Positions 17,047 through 26,208 of a stretch of DNA of 64,000 nt are shown here, piece by piece. The notes under the pieces were generated by a model. That model was not told the origin of the DNA and ran no database searches. It saw only the letters and a list, made by a program, of their open reading frames with translations. Within the stretch, counting starts at the first letter, position 1. Each line of letters opens with the position of its first letter. A program made the position numbers and the translations under genes. The stretch is from Chryseobacterium daeguense DSM 19388 (GTDB lineage: Bacteria; Bacteroidota; Bacteroidia; Flavobacteriales; Weeksellaceae): the NCBI RefSeq assembly GCF_000430825.1, contig NZ_AUMT01000002.1:124001-188000 (forward strand). The letters are read 5' to 3'.

Positions 17047-18450
17047 ATGTTTAATAAAGTTGTTACAAATCAGACCAAAACGATGGTGCTTCTGATGTTG
17101 GTTTTTACAGCCATCATCTTGCTGTTCAGTGGGTTGGTGTACTTTTCAATTGTCAACTTTTCCCATCAGAGGTTTTATGAATTATTAAAAATCCGTACCG
17201 CAACCATTGTTCAGATTGAAAAAAGTAAAGATGATCTTGACCTGCCGGAAAATTATATCCTGAACAGCATCAATGATGAAGAGCTTCCGATGGAGCGCGA
17301 TTATGTATTTGCTGTTCCTTCAGACTCCAATTATAAAAAAATTTCCCACGAAGTTCATATTCCGGATTATTTTTTCAAAAGTATTGTGAAAAATGGCGAA
17401 GCCAATTACAATGATAAAGAGTTTTACTACATAGGGCAGACTTTCAAGCATGATGATAAAGATTATATCGCTATTGCTTCCGCCAAAAATCATTATGTGG
17501 TTTATTATTTGGGCTTCCTGAAAAGAACTTTGATCACTTGTATCGTACTTTCGCTTTTCTTTAGTATGATTTTCTCTTTTTATTTGTCTAAAACTTTATT
17601 TAAACCTATTTTAAAGATTACAGGAAAAGTAAAGGAAATAAGCTCCGAAAATCTTCACTTAAGACTTGAGCCTCAGCCGGATAATAAGGAATTAAATGAA
17701 TTGGTAGATACGTTCAACGGAATGCTGAACCGCATTGAAACCTCTTTTGAAACCCAAAATCATCTGATCGGAAATGTTTCCCATGAGCTGAGAACACCGC
17801 TTACCTCTATTATGGGTGAAGCAGACGTAGCGCTTTCCATCAGCCGGACAAATGAAGAATACAAGGAAACACTGGGGATTATCCTTGATGAAGCCGAAAA
17901 ACTGGACCGGAAAATAAAAGCATTGTTAATGATTGCCCAAACTGGTTTCGACGGAAAAATCCAGAAAATGAATAAAGTACGTATTGACCAGCTTTTGTGG
18001 GATGTTATCGAGACATTACGAAGAATAGATTCCAGGAATAATATTTACCTGGATATAAGCATGCTTCCGGACAATCCGAAGAAATTAAAAGTACAGGGTA
18101 ACGAGCAGTTACTGCATCTGGCCGTAACAAATATTATCCAAAACGGTTGTAAATACTCTAATTTCCAGCAGGTTAAAGTTTCACTTGGGGCGACGGATAC
18201 CGATGTTTACATTATCGTAAAAGATACCGGGATAGGAATTCCCCAGGAAGAAATGAATAAAATTTACGATCCCTTTTTCCGGGCTTCCAATACAAAAAAT
18301 TATGAAGGATACGGAATCGGCCTTCCGCTCGCCAGAAATATAGTCCGAATGCATCAGGGAGAATTGATTGTAAGCTCCCACGAAAACCAGGGAACAACGG
18401 TACAGCTGCGCTTCCCGAATTTTTATAGTACACAGGCAGTAGAAAGTTAG
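17047..18450 (+). CDS. Sensor histidine kinase
   Basis: 467 aa with two membrane segments (about residues 13-36 and 160-182) around a periplasmic sensor, a HAMP segment, the H-box NVSHELRTPLTSI, N-box NIIQNGCKYS, G1 DTGIGIP and G2 GYGIGLPLA. It is an inner-membrane partner of the preceding response regulator. The signal is unknown. Confidence 0.93.
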   Translation: MFNKVVTNQTKTMVLLMLVFTAIILLFSGLVYFSIVNFSHQRFYELLKIRTATIVQIEKSKDDLDLPENYILNSINDEELPMERDYVFAVPSDSNYKKISHEVHIPDYFFKSIVKNGEANYNDKEFYYIGQTFKHDDKDYIAIASAKNHYVVYYLGFLKRTLITCIVLSLFFSMIFSFYLSKTLFKPILKITGKVKEISSENLHLRLEPQPDNKELNELVDTFNGMLNRIETSFETQNHLIGNVSHELRTPLTSIMGEADVALSISRTNEEYKETLGIILDEAEKLDRKIKALLMIAQTGFDGKIQKMNKVRIDQLLWDVIETLRRIDSRNNIYLDISMLPDNPKKLKVQGNEQLLHLAVTNIIQNGCKYSNFQQVKVSLGATDTDVYIIVKDTGIGIPQEEMNKIYDPFFRASNTKNYEGYGIGLPLARNIVRMHQGELIVSSHENQGTTVQLRFPNFYSTQAVES

Positions 18451-18759
18451 ATTAATTGGGATAATTCTACAGGCTTAACATGACATTTTAATATTATTCG
18501 ACTAAAATTCGGGTTAGACAATATCAATTAGTTAGTATTAGGGATGTCATACTGAGCGCGAAGCAGGCGAAGCATTTTTTGTAATATATATAGGCCTTTT
18601 AATAACTTTCGGATTCTGATATTAACCATCCTTAACGACTTTCTAATCTCATTTTAATCTCTTTAATCACATTTTAATTCTATTCCAAAAGCCTTCTAAT
18701 TTGGTCAATATAGATTTGTATCATCAAAAAAAGATAATACGAACCTAAATCTTAAAAAT
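18451..18759 (+). promoter_or_regulatory. Regulatory region with four phased TAATC repeats and a -7 element
   Basis: TAATC/TAATT occurs at 18644, 18655, 18664 and 18675 (spacing 11, 9, 11), as two 20-bp units on one face of the helix, the usual layout of OmpR-family sites. A -7 match TAGATTTG is at 18711-18718, before the gene at 18760. The upstream part also holds a short intergenic motif (GTCATACTGAGCGCGAAGC, 18546-18564). The nearby OmpR-type regulator is a candidate binder. Confidence 0.4.
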
Positions 18760-19254
18760 ATGACCAAGACGATTTTAATAGCCACGGATTATTCTCTGGA
18801 ATCTTTAAACATTCTAAAAAAAGTATTAAGAGAAAAAGATACATCGGAAGACCAGAATCAATACAATATTCTTTTGGTTTCGGGATATGATACGGGAGAT
18901 TCTATCAGGGATCTTTTATTTAACACAAAAAGCACGATATTCAATAAGCTGAGACCAGTAGAATTCTGCGAAGCGTACGAAATTATCAAAAATAAATATC
19001 CGCACCTGATCAAAAGAATTGTCTGCGATATCTTCACGGGCAGCTTCCAGAGGACTTTCAACAATTATGTAAAAGCGGAAAACATTGAGGAAGCTTATTA
19101 CTCTTCATCTATTAAAAGTAAAGGAAAAGGTAAGTTCGATTTAATTCCATACATCAAAAAATGCAAAGATCTGCAATCTCAGGAAATATCTGTTGAGGTT
19201 CGCGAGAGCCTTCCGGAAAAAGGAAGACTTGCCGAGATTTTTGTAGAAGCCTAA
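18760..19254 (+). CDS. Hypothetical protein, N-terminus like universal stress proteins
   Basis: 164 aa beginning MTKTILIATDYSLESLNILKK, which resembles the first strand and helix of USP/HUP-fold proteins. The ATP-loop motif of true UspA proteins (GxxGxxx) is absent. The middle has a Lys-rich stretch SSIKSKGKGK. Its 32-nt spacing to the YoaK gene suggests co-transcription. Function unknown. Confidence 0.6.
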   Translation: MTKTILIATDYSLESLNILKKVLREKDTSEDQNQYNILLVSGYDTGDSIRDLLFNTKSTIFNKLRPVEFCEAYEIIKNKYPHLIKRIVCDIFTGSFQRTFNNYVKAENIEEAYYSSSIKSKGKGKFDLIPYIKKCKDLQSQEISVEVRESLPEKGRLAEIFVEA

Positions 19255-19286
19255 AAATAACACAACACTCTAAAAAATTTTTAAAA

Positions 19287-20138
19287 ATGTTAAGGAATTA
19301 TAGTAACAGCAGAACGTTGGGAGACAACATCAGATTGGGGACGCTGACTGCCTTCACGGCGGGTACTATAAATATAGCATCTCTACTGATTTTTCTTTCT
19401 TTTACGTCAAACGTGACGGGACATTACGCTATTCTGGCAGCAGAGATCAGCAAAGGAAACTGGTCGCAGGTTGCCGTAGTGGGGGCATGGATTTTCCTGT
19501 TCTTTTTCGGAGGTTTCGTATCCAATTTTATTGTGATCACCTTTAATAAAAAAAGTAAATATTTTGCGCATGCAATGCCTTTGGTTCTGGAAATCTTATG
19601 CTTATTGTTTGTAGGAGTTTACGGACAGTTTTATTACCAGAAAACATTGGAAGAAACCCAGTATCTGGTGGCATTAATGTTGTTTGCAACCGGTTTGCAG
19701 AATGGTTTAACGGCAAGTATTTCAAACTTTTCCGTGAAAACCACCCACCTTACGGGTACTACTACTGACCTTGGTATCTTATTTTCTATGTTTACCCAGA
19801 AAAAATTCAGAAAAAACGGGGAATTGGTAGGAAGAGCCAAGCTTTTATCAAGCATTATGGCGGCCTATGTTTTGGGAGCGGTCTTCTCTGGGTTAACTTA
19901 TTATTACCTGGAATTCAGAGTTTTCTATGTGATAAGTGTTTGTCTGCTGGTTGTCATCGGGTATGATGCCTATAAAATCCATATCAGACACTTCCATACG
20001 CAGTACAGATACAGTAAAATTTATAAAAAGCCGAATATTATGGCTTATTTATACGATAAAATTCATGGAATTCCTGAAATTAAAGCTGAGGTAAAAGGAA
20101 AAAGAGAGAAAAAGAGAACACTTGTATTTGAAGATTAA
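19287..20138 (+). CDS. YoaK/DUF1275 family membrane protein
   Basis: 283 aa with six to seven hydrophobic segments and typical DUF1275 features near the N-terminus (TLTAFTAGTINIASL, TSNVTGHYA) and NGLTASISNFSVKTTHLTGTTTD in the middle. Members are integral inner-membrane proteins of unknown transport role. The C-terminus is long and basic (KAEVKGKREKKR). Probably co-transcribed with the preceding USP-like gene. Confidence 0.85.
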   Translation: MLRNYSNSRTLGDNIRLGTLTAFTAGTINIASLLIFLSFTSNVTGHYAILAAEISKGNWSQVAVVGAWIFLFFFGGFVSNFIVITFNKKSKYFAHAMPLVLEILCLLFVGVYGQFYYQKTLEETQYLVALMLFATGLQNGLTASISNFSVKTTHLTGTTTDLGILFSMFTQKKFRKNGELVGRAKLLSSIMAAYVLGAVFSGLTYYYLEFRVFYVISVCLLVVIGYDAYKIHIRHFHTQYRYSKIYKKPNIMAYLYDKIHGIPEIKAEVKGKREKKRTLVFED

Positions 20139-20232
20139 GCTTCGATTTTATGTTTAAATTAAAAAAAATTGAATATAAATGTTAAATAAGTGATATAAAT
20201 ATCAGTATTAATTTTGTGTAAACTAGCTGTGA

Positions 20233-20276
20233 AACAACCCTCCGCTTCCATATTCCGAAGCGGGGGTTGTTATTTT
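20233..20276 (+). terminator. Strong terminator after the YoaK gene
   Basis: The GC-rich stem AACAACCCTCCGCTTC / GAAGCGGGGGTTGTT (one bulge) is followed by TATTTTAT. Confidence 0.85.
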
Positions 20277-20738
20277 ATAGAACTTAGTTTTGAGTAATTG
20301 GACTGCTCATTGCTAATTTTTCCAGTTTTTTTAATCTTTCTCATATTGTTATTGTAATGTAAATGGCGAAAGGGAAACTTTTAAAAAAGATACTTTTAAA
20401 CACGAAAATATGTGTAAGCCAACGAGGGGAAAAGATAAATGCATTTGTGATTTGGTTAATAGTTATTACGAAAATAAAATTTGTTTGTGTTTTAATTTTT
20501 TGTTAACTCTATATATTTCGTTTAAATTTTAATATGTTAATCGTTGTTTTAATATAATTTTAATACGAAGCAGAAAATTTATAAAACGCTTGTACAGGTT
20601 TGTTTTTTTAATAAAACCATTATTTTTAAGCCAAGCTGTAAAATAATTAAAGCTAAATTCATCAGAACAGAATAATATATTTTATATTTTTATTTCCATT
20701 TTCATTTAACTATTTTTGTAAGTTGATTTACGTTTTTT
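20277..20738 (+). promoter_or_regulatory. AT-rich spacer with the mutL promoter
   Basis: The region is AT-rich with no coding frame seen. TATTTTTG at 20711-20718 matches TAnnTTTG, 20 nt before the mutL start. Confidence 0.5.
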
Positions 20739-22526
20739 ATGTCAGATATTATTCAGCTTTTACCGGATCATGTGGCCAACCAAATTGCGGCGGGGGAGGT
20801 GGTGCAGCGTCCTGCGTCCATTGTGAAAGAACTTTTGGAAAATGCCATAGATGCTGATGCGGCTAAGATAGAATTGATCGTAAGAGACGCCGGAAAAAAT
20901 CTGATCCAGGTGGTGGATGACGGAAAGGGAATGTCTGAAACTGATGCAAGAATGGCGTTTGAAAGACATGCCACATCCAAAATCAAAGGAACGGAAGATA
21001 TTTTTAAAATTGCTACAAAAGGTTTTCGTGGTGAAGCACTGGCTTCCATTGCTGCTGTTTCCCAGGTTGAATTAAGAACAAAGCAGAAAGATGCAACCAT
21101 AGGAACGAATATCTACATTGAAGGCGGAGTTTTTCAGTTTCAGGATCCTATTCAGACAGCAGACGGGTCTAATTTTTTGGTTAAAAACTTATTTTACAAC
21201 GTTCCTGCAAGAAGAAAGTTCCTTAAGAATAATAATATCGAATTCAGACATGTTATAGATGAATTTCAGCGGGTTGCACTGGCCCATGAAAATCTTGAAT
21301 TTTCTTTGTTTCATGATGATGAAGCTGTTTTCAGGCTGAGAAAAGGAAGCCAGATGCAGCGTATTGTGGATATTTTCGGAAGGAAGCTGCAGCCTCAGTT
21401 AATTCCTATTAAAGAAGATATTATCTGGTGTAAGCTTCACGGATTTGTTGCAAAACCGGAAGGTGCCAAGAAAACAAGAGGAGAGCAGTTTCTTTTTGTC
21501 AACGGAAGGTATTTTAAAAGTCCGTATTTCAATAAAGCGGTTCAGGAGGCATTTGAAGGCTTGCTTTTGCCGGGTTATATTCCTACGTTTTTCCTTTATC
21601 TGGAGCTGGATCCGGAGAAGATTGATGTTAATATCCATCCTCAAAAAACGGAAGTTAAATTTGAAGATGAACATTTGATTTTTGCCCTGCTTCGTTCCAC
21701 TATTAAAAGGTCTCTGGGAATTTACAATGTTGCCCCAAGCCTTGATTTTGAAAGAGATCCGCAGCTGGACGAGATTATGCAGAAAACGTTCCCAAGCAAA
21801 AGCAATGGCGGAGGGAGCGGATTTGTAAAGATGCCGGAAATTATTGTAGATAAAGACTATAATCCATTTCTGGAGGAAAGAGGTGTAAAGCAGGCTGAAA
21901 TACAGAATCTTGCAGAAATGTATCATCAGAATATCGCAGCAGAACCTTCGAAGATCAATTTATTTGAAGACGAAGACTTTGACGAAGACCTGATGAGGCT
22001 TCCAAATGGCTACTGGCTTTTCAATAAAGGCGACAGAACCCTGATGCTGGATCTTGGAAGAATGCACAGGCTGGTGGTTTCTGAAAATACAAAATCGGTG
22101 AAAAAAGGAACTACAAACAGTCATTCACTGCTGTTCTCTTTGGAATACCACATGAATGAGATTGAAAAGAATAAATACAAATCCATAAAAAAATACCTTC
22201 CGGAATTAGGCTTTGAAATGAGTATAGCCCATGAAAGTGTACTGAGAATTGACGCCGTTCCCGAAGGATTGAAAGAAACACAGGTCATGAAATTCCTGGA
22301 AAATCTTTTTGAAATTCTGGAATACAAAACGGAAGAAGAATTCCTGCAATACTATCAGAATCAGTGGAGTAAAATGCAGTCTAAATCCAGGTTTGATTTT
22401 ATCTATAAAAAAGATGCGGAACAGCTGATCAAGGATTTCACGGCATTAGGCTTCCCGGAATTTTTACCGAACGGAAAAAGATGCTTCTTTGAGGTTCCTT
22501 TTAATGATTTTAAAAATAAGTTTTAG
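20739..22526 (+). CDS. mutL: DNA mismatch repair protein MutL
   Basis: 595 aa. The GHKL ATPase domain shows IAAGEVVQRPASIVKELLENAIDA, DDGKGM and GFRGEALASIAA, followed by the transducer domain (LFVNGRYFKSP, INVNIHPQKTEVKF) and, after an acidic linker, the C-terminal dimerisation domain (residues about 400-595). No DQHA(X)2E(X)4E endonuclease motif was noticed. Two bases separate it from the rhomboid gene, suggesting an operon. Confidence 0.96.
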   Translation: MSDIIQLLPDHVANQIAAGEVVQRPASIVKELLENAIDADAAKIELIVRDAGKNLIQVVDDGKGMSETDARMAFERHATSKIKGTEDIFKIATKGFRGEALASIAAVSQVELRTKQKDATIGTNIYIEGGVFQFQDPIQTADGSNFLVKNLFYNVPARRKFLKNNNIEFRHVIDEFQRVALAHENLEFSLFHDDEAVFRLRKGSQMQRIVDIFGRKLQPQLIPIKEDIIWCKLHGFVAKPEGAKKTRGEQFLFVNGRYFKSPYFNKAVQEAFEGLLLPGYIPTFFLYLELDPEKIDVNIHPQKTEVKFEDEHLIFALLRSTIKRSLGIYNVAPSLDFERDPQLDEIMQKTFPSKSNGGGSGFVKMPEIIVDKDYNPFLEERGVKQAEIQNLAEMYHQNIAAEPSKINLFEDEDFDEDLMRLPNGYWLFNKGDRTLMLDLGRMHRLVVSENTKSVKKGTTNSHSLLFSLEYHMNEIEKNKYKSIKKYLPELGFEMSIAHESVLRIDAVPEGLKETQVMKFLENLFEILEYKTEEEFLQYYQNQWSKMQSKSRFDFIYKKDAEQLIKDFTALGFPEFLPNGKRCFFEVPFNDFKNKF

Positions 22527-22528
22527 AG

Positions 22529-23266
22529 ATGTTTAATAATATACCGCCAATTACTAGAAATATTATCATTATAAATGTTATCGTTTTTTTGATAGCTAAT
22601 TTTGCATTTCCTCAGTTATATAATTCGCTTTCAGGATTTTATCCTTTCTCGCCTAATTTTAAATCATGGCAGATTATTACGCACATGTTTATGCACGGCG
22701 GATTTATGCATATTTTATTTAATATGTTGACTTTGTGGAGTTTCGGGCCTATTTTGGAGCAGTCATTGGGTGAAAAGAGATATTTGATCCTTTATTTCGC
22801 CAGTGGTTTGGGAGCTTTTTTCTTATTTAATCTTTGGAATTTTATTGAAGTTCAGCAAATTATTTCCGGCCTGGAAAGTTTGGGATTAAATGCTTCTGAA
22901 ATCTATCCTAAAGCAGCGATCGGGTACTCCGGAAACCTGAACATTAGTGCAACTACACCGGAAGGGCAAGAATTGTCACAAAAGCTTTATGCTGTATTAA
23001 GAACACCAATGGTAGGAGCATCTGGTGCTATTTTCGGGGTTGTAGCAGCATTTGCAACATTATATCCTGATGCAAAAATTGCCATGATGTTTATTCCTAT
23101 CCCAATGAAGGTAAAATATTTGATGCCAGTTGTTATTTTAGTTTCAATCTGGCTGGGTGTATCCGGAAATGCGGGAGGAATTGCCCATTTAGCACACGTT
23201 GGAGGGGCTTTAGTTGGCTGGCTTTTAGCCAGAAGCTGGAGAAAGCATATTTACAGATTTAATTAA
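22529..23266 (+). CDS. Rhomboid-family intramembrane serine protease
   Basis: 245 aa with six membrane segments, the catalytic Ser in GASGAIFG (near residue 170), the catalytic His in HLAHVGGALVGW (near 230) and the HMFMHGGFMHILFNM segment of helix 2. It cleaves membrane-embedded substrates; targets are unknown. A soluble-looking loop around residues 108-160 is longer than usual. It lies between mutL and the first EEP gene with 2- and 5-nt gaps. Confidence 0.92.
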   Translation: MFNNIPPITRNIIIINVIVFLIANFAFPQLYNSLSGFYPFSPNFKSWQIITHMFMHGGFMHILFNMLTLWSFGPILEQSLGEKRYLILYFASGLGAFFLFNLWNFIEVQQIISGLESLGLNASEIYPKAAIGYSGNLNISATTPEGQELSQKLYAVLRTPMVGASGAIFGVVAAFATLYPDAKIAMMFIPIPMKVKYLMPVVILVSIWLGVSGNAGGIAHLAHVGGALVGWLLARSWRKHIYRFN

Positions 23267-23271
23267 TTTCC

Positions 23272-24261
23272 GTGAAAGTCGTTCGTCTCATACTTTTGAT
23301 CCTGCATTTATGGATTTTCCTGCTTTTATGCGGGATGCTGATGAATGCTTATGTTCCGCCAAAGATTTTCCCTTGGTTTAATTTACTTTCTTTGGGGTTT
23401 CCCGTTTTAATAATTGCTTATATTTTACTGACTTTTTTCTGGATTTTCAACTGGAAAAAAAGAGCTTTTATTTTTTTAGCATTGGGATTATTGTTCTTCA
23501 ATTCTACCATTAGATGGGTAAATTATTCAATGAAAAAGGAGGAGGCTTCGGACTTGAAAATTGTTTCCTTTAATGCTAAAAATGGGGGTTTTGGAGTAAA
23601 AAATATAGAATCTTATGTTAATGGACAGAATGCAGATGTTGTTTTGCTGCAAGAATATGGAGGAAATAAGGAATATCATTTTGAAGGATTGGAAGAAGGC
23701 CCGAAAGGTCCGATAATTTCCATTTTTACAAAATATAAGATCATTGATCAGAAACAGCTGATTAACAGTGATTATTTTTACAACAATGCTTACGCAACAC
23801 AAACAGATATTGAAATAAAAGGCAAAATTTACCGGTTTATCAATTTGTATCTTCAGCCTTTTAAGTTTGAAAAAAGCATGGTAAAGCTGGAAGGCAGCAG
23901 CGAAGAAGATGAACGGAAAATCAAAAATATTGTTAAAAGACTGATTCCTACTTTCAAGATGCATCAGGAGCAAATAGTATCGGTAAGAAACAGCATAGAA
24001 AATTCACCTTACCCTGTTATTCTCGCCGGAGATTTTAACTCGGTTCCCAATTCTTATGAATATTATCATTTGGTGGAAGATCTTCAGGATGCCTTTGTAG
24101 TAGCTGGAAAAGGCAGTGCAACAAGCTTTCACGATTACAAATTCCCGATAAGAATTGATTATATTTTTACTTCAAAAACAATACAGCCGGTGAGCTATAA
24201 AGTAGACCGTTCTGTGAAACTTTCTGATCATTATCCCGTTGTCGCGGTTTTTAAATTATAA
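23272..24261 (+). CDS. Membrane-anchored endonuclease/exonuclease/phosphatase family protein (copy 1, GTG start)
   Basis: 329 aa starting with GTG at 23272. Three N-terminal hydrophobic helices precede an EEP domain with VSFNAKNGG, LLQEYGG, AGDFNSVPNS, IDYIF and SDHYPV, which include the Asp/Asn/His catalytic residues of the DNase I-like fold. The catalytic domain is probably outside the cytoplasm. Members hydrolyse phosphodiesters or phosphate esters; the substrate is unknown. A paralogue follows. Confidence 0.88.
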   Translation: MKVVRLILLILHLWIFLLLCGMLMNAYVPPKIFPWFNLLSLGFPVLIIAYILLTFFWIFNWKKRAFIFLALGLLFFNSTIRWVNYSMKKEEASDLKIVSFNAKNGGFGVKNIESYVNGQNADVVLLQEYGGNKEYHFEGLEEGPKGPIISIFTKYKIIDQKQLINSDYFYNNAYATQTDIEIKGKIYRFINLYLQPFKFEKSMVKLEGSSEEDERKIKNIVKRLIPTFKMHQEQIVSVRNSIENSPYPVILAGDFNSVPNSYEYYHLVEDLQDAFVVAGKGSATSFHDYKFPIRIDYIFTSKTIQPVSYKVDRSVKLSDHYPVVAVFKL

Positions 24262-24341
24262 ATTTAAATCATAAAAAAAGTTAACATTTTTCTTGTTGGC
24301 TGGATTTTTGATGAAAATATAGGTGTTTTTATACCGTTTTC

Positions 24342-25316
24342 ATGAAGTCTCGTCAGATATTGTTATTTATCCATATTACTGTAGCTGTTTTACTCCTGTG
24401 TACCTTAGGAAACGCATGGATTCCGCCTAATATTGCGGGTAAACTTAACTTACTTTCACTGGGTTTTCCTTATTTAATATCAGTTTATATCCTTTTAACG
24501 CTGGTTTGGATTGCAAAAAGACAAAAGATTGCCATTGCTTTTGCGTTAGGAATTTTGTTGTTTTATAACCCGATCAGAAGGTGGGTCAATTTCTCACCCA
24601 AAACTGAAAATTTAAAATCAGTAAGAGATATTAAAGTCATCACATTTAACGTAAAATATGGCGATTTCGGGTGGGGAAAAGTAAAAAAATATATCCGTGA
24701 TCAGGATGCAGATATTATTCTTGTTCAGGAAAAAGATACCAACCGTGCCCTGACCCATGATATGGTAAAATACCCTTCCGTAATCTTAAAAACAAAGCAT
24801 AAAATAGTGAGGCAGGAAGAGCTTATCACAGATAAATCCAGAGGAAATTCTTTCTACGCTGATGTAGACATCAATGGAAAAATCGTTAGAATTATCAACG
24901 TTTATCTGGAACCTTTCAGGCTTCACAAATCAATGCTTAAATATGACGGGCTGAGCAAGCAGGGCGGCAAAATCAATACGCTGCTTGCGCACATGATTCC
25001 CACATTCAAAGCACATGAAGATCAAATAAAAAAAATAAGAAAAGCCGTAGATCTTTCACCATATCCGGTGATTCTGGCAGGTGATTTTAATTCTGTTCCG
25101 AATTCTTATGAATATTATAATCTTGGAAAAGATCTTCAGGATGCATTTCTTACGACAGGAAACGGGAGCTCTTCAAGCTTTCATGACTATAAGGTTCCTT
25201 TAAGGATAGATTATATTTTTAGTTCAAAATCTATCATTCCGCTAAGCTATAAAGTAGATCAGTCTGTACAATTATCAGATCACTATCCTGTAATTGCAGA
25301 ATTTCTGCTAAATTAG
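24342..25316 (+). CDS. Membrane-anchored endonuclease/exonuclease/phosphatase family protein (copy 2)
   Basis: 324 aa and clearly homologous to the preceding gene over its full length: it shares three N-terminal helices, AGDFNSVPNSYEYY, SSFHDYK, RIDYIF and SDHYPVIA. The C-terminal third is most similar; the middle has diverged, pointing to an old tandem duplication with possible change of substrate. Confidence 0.88.
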   Translation: MKSRQILLFIHITVAVLLLCTLGNAWIPPNIAGKLNLLSLGFPYLISVYILLTLVWIAKRQKIAIAFALGILLFYNPIRRWVNFSPKTENLKSVRDIKVITFNVKYGDFGWGKVKKYIRDQDADIILVQEKDTNRALTHDMVKYPSVILKTKHKIVRQEELITDKSRGNSFYADVDINGKIVRIINVYLEPFRLHKSMLKYDGLSKQGGKINTLLAHMIPTFKAHEDQIKKIRKAVDLSPYPVILAGDFNSVPNSYEYYNLGKDLQDAFLTTGNGSSSSFHDYKVPLRIDYIFSSKSIIPLSYKVDQSVQLSDHYPVIAEFLLN

Positions 25317-25320
25317 TTCC

Positions 25321-25671
25321 ATGAAAAATTTATTTTTTACGGCTTTTATTATATCAGTTTTTATACTTTCCTGCTCCAAAAAGGAGCCTGCTGATTTTTA
25401 TCCTTCAGACAGTGCAAAAGCCAGTTATGATACTGCAGCGGTAGATTCATTTTCCGCAGGAGCAACTTCTATAGATGTTGTCCGCCAGATCAGGATGTCT
25501 TCCCAGAAATATCAGGATTCTGTAAAAGAGGCTTTAAGGCTGCAGGAAGAAGAAAAGAAACTGAAGGAAGAGCTTGAAAAAGAAAACAAAAAGAAGGCTG
25601 AGGAAGAGAAAAAAGGAAAAGAGGATAATAAAAAGCAGACTCCTGAGCCGCCGGCTCCTGTTGCAGATTAA
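25321..25671 (+). CDS. Small lipoprotein with charged coiled-coil tail
   Basis: 116 aa with lipobox FILSC (Cys near residue 18), then a short acidic part and a Glu/Lys-rich coiled coil (QEEEKKLKEELEKENKKK), ending Pro-rich. It follows the second EEP gene by 4 nt. Function unknown; a periplasmic or outer-membrane-attached spacer is plausible. Confidence 0.7.
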   Translation: MKNLFFTAFIISVFILSCSKKEPADFYPSDSAKASYDTAAVDSFSAGATSIDVVRQIRMSSQKYQDSVKEALRLQEEEKKLKEELEKENKKKAEEEKKGKEDNKKQTPEPPAPVAD

Positions 25672-25728
25672 TCAAAAATACTATTTAAAGCTTAATTACG
25701 TTTTTAAAAAAATAATAGATCAACAAGT

Positions 25729-26175
25729 ATGAAAAAAAACATTTTATCAGCATTCATGATCGCGACTTTGGTTGTATCATGCACAAAATCAACTACAAAA
25801 ACCGAAAAGGTTGAGAATCCTGACGGTTCTGTTACCACCACTACCACCACTGTTTCCGAAAACGGACTGGCGGTTGTAGATACTTCAAAAATTAATCAGG
25901 CAAAAGAAAATGCCCAGACAAAAATTGACGAAGCAGGAAACAAAATAGATATTGCAGCTCAAAAAGCGAAAGATCAGATCGATGAAACAGCCGACAAAAC
26001 AAAAACAGATCTTCATAAAGCAGGGCAGGACATTAAAACCGAAGCCAATAAAGTAGGTAAAGATATCAAGCAGGGTGCTCAGGATGTAGGGCAGGATGCA
26101 AAAGAAGCCGCCAAAAAAGGAGCTTCTAAAGTGGAAGAAGCCGCTAAAAAATTAAAGGAAGATTTAAGCAAATAA
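25729..26175 (+). CDS. LEA/apolipoprotein-like hydrophilic lipoprotein
   Basis: 148 aa with lipobox TLVVSC, a Thr-rich segment, then about eight irregular 11-residue repeats rich in Ala, Lys, Asp, Glu and Gln (such as AGQDIKTEANKVGKDIKQGA), which predict amphipathic helix as in LEA or YtxH/CsbD-like stress proteins. Role in envelope stress or desiccation is inferred from composition only. Confidence 0.7.
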   Translation: MKKNILSAFMIATLVVSCTKSTTKTEKVENPDGSVTTTTTTVSENGLAVVDTSKINQAKENAQTKIDEAGNKIDIAAQKAKDQIDETADKTKTDLHKAGQDIKTEANKVGKDIKQGAQDVGQDAKEAAKKGASKVEEAAKKLKEDLSK

Positions 26176-26180
26176 AAAGA

Positions 26181-26208
26181 AAACCGCAGTTATTCTGCGG
26201 TTTATTTA
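26181..26208. terminator. Bidirectional terminator between convergent genes
   Basis: AAACCGCAG (26181-26189) pairs with CTGCGGTTT (26195-26203). A-run and T-run flank it on both sides, and it overlaps the stop codon of the GH3-family gene. Confidence 0.8.
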
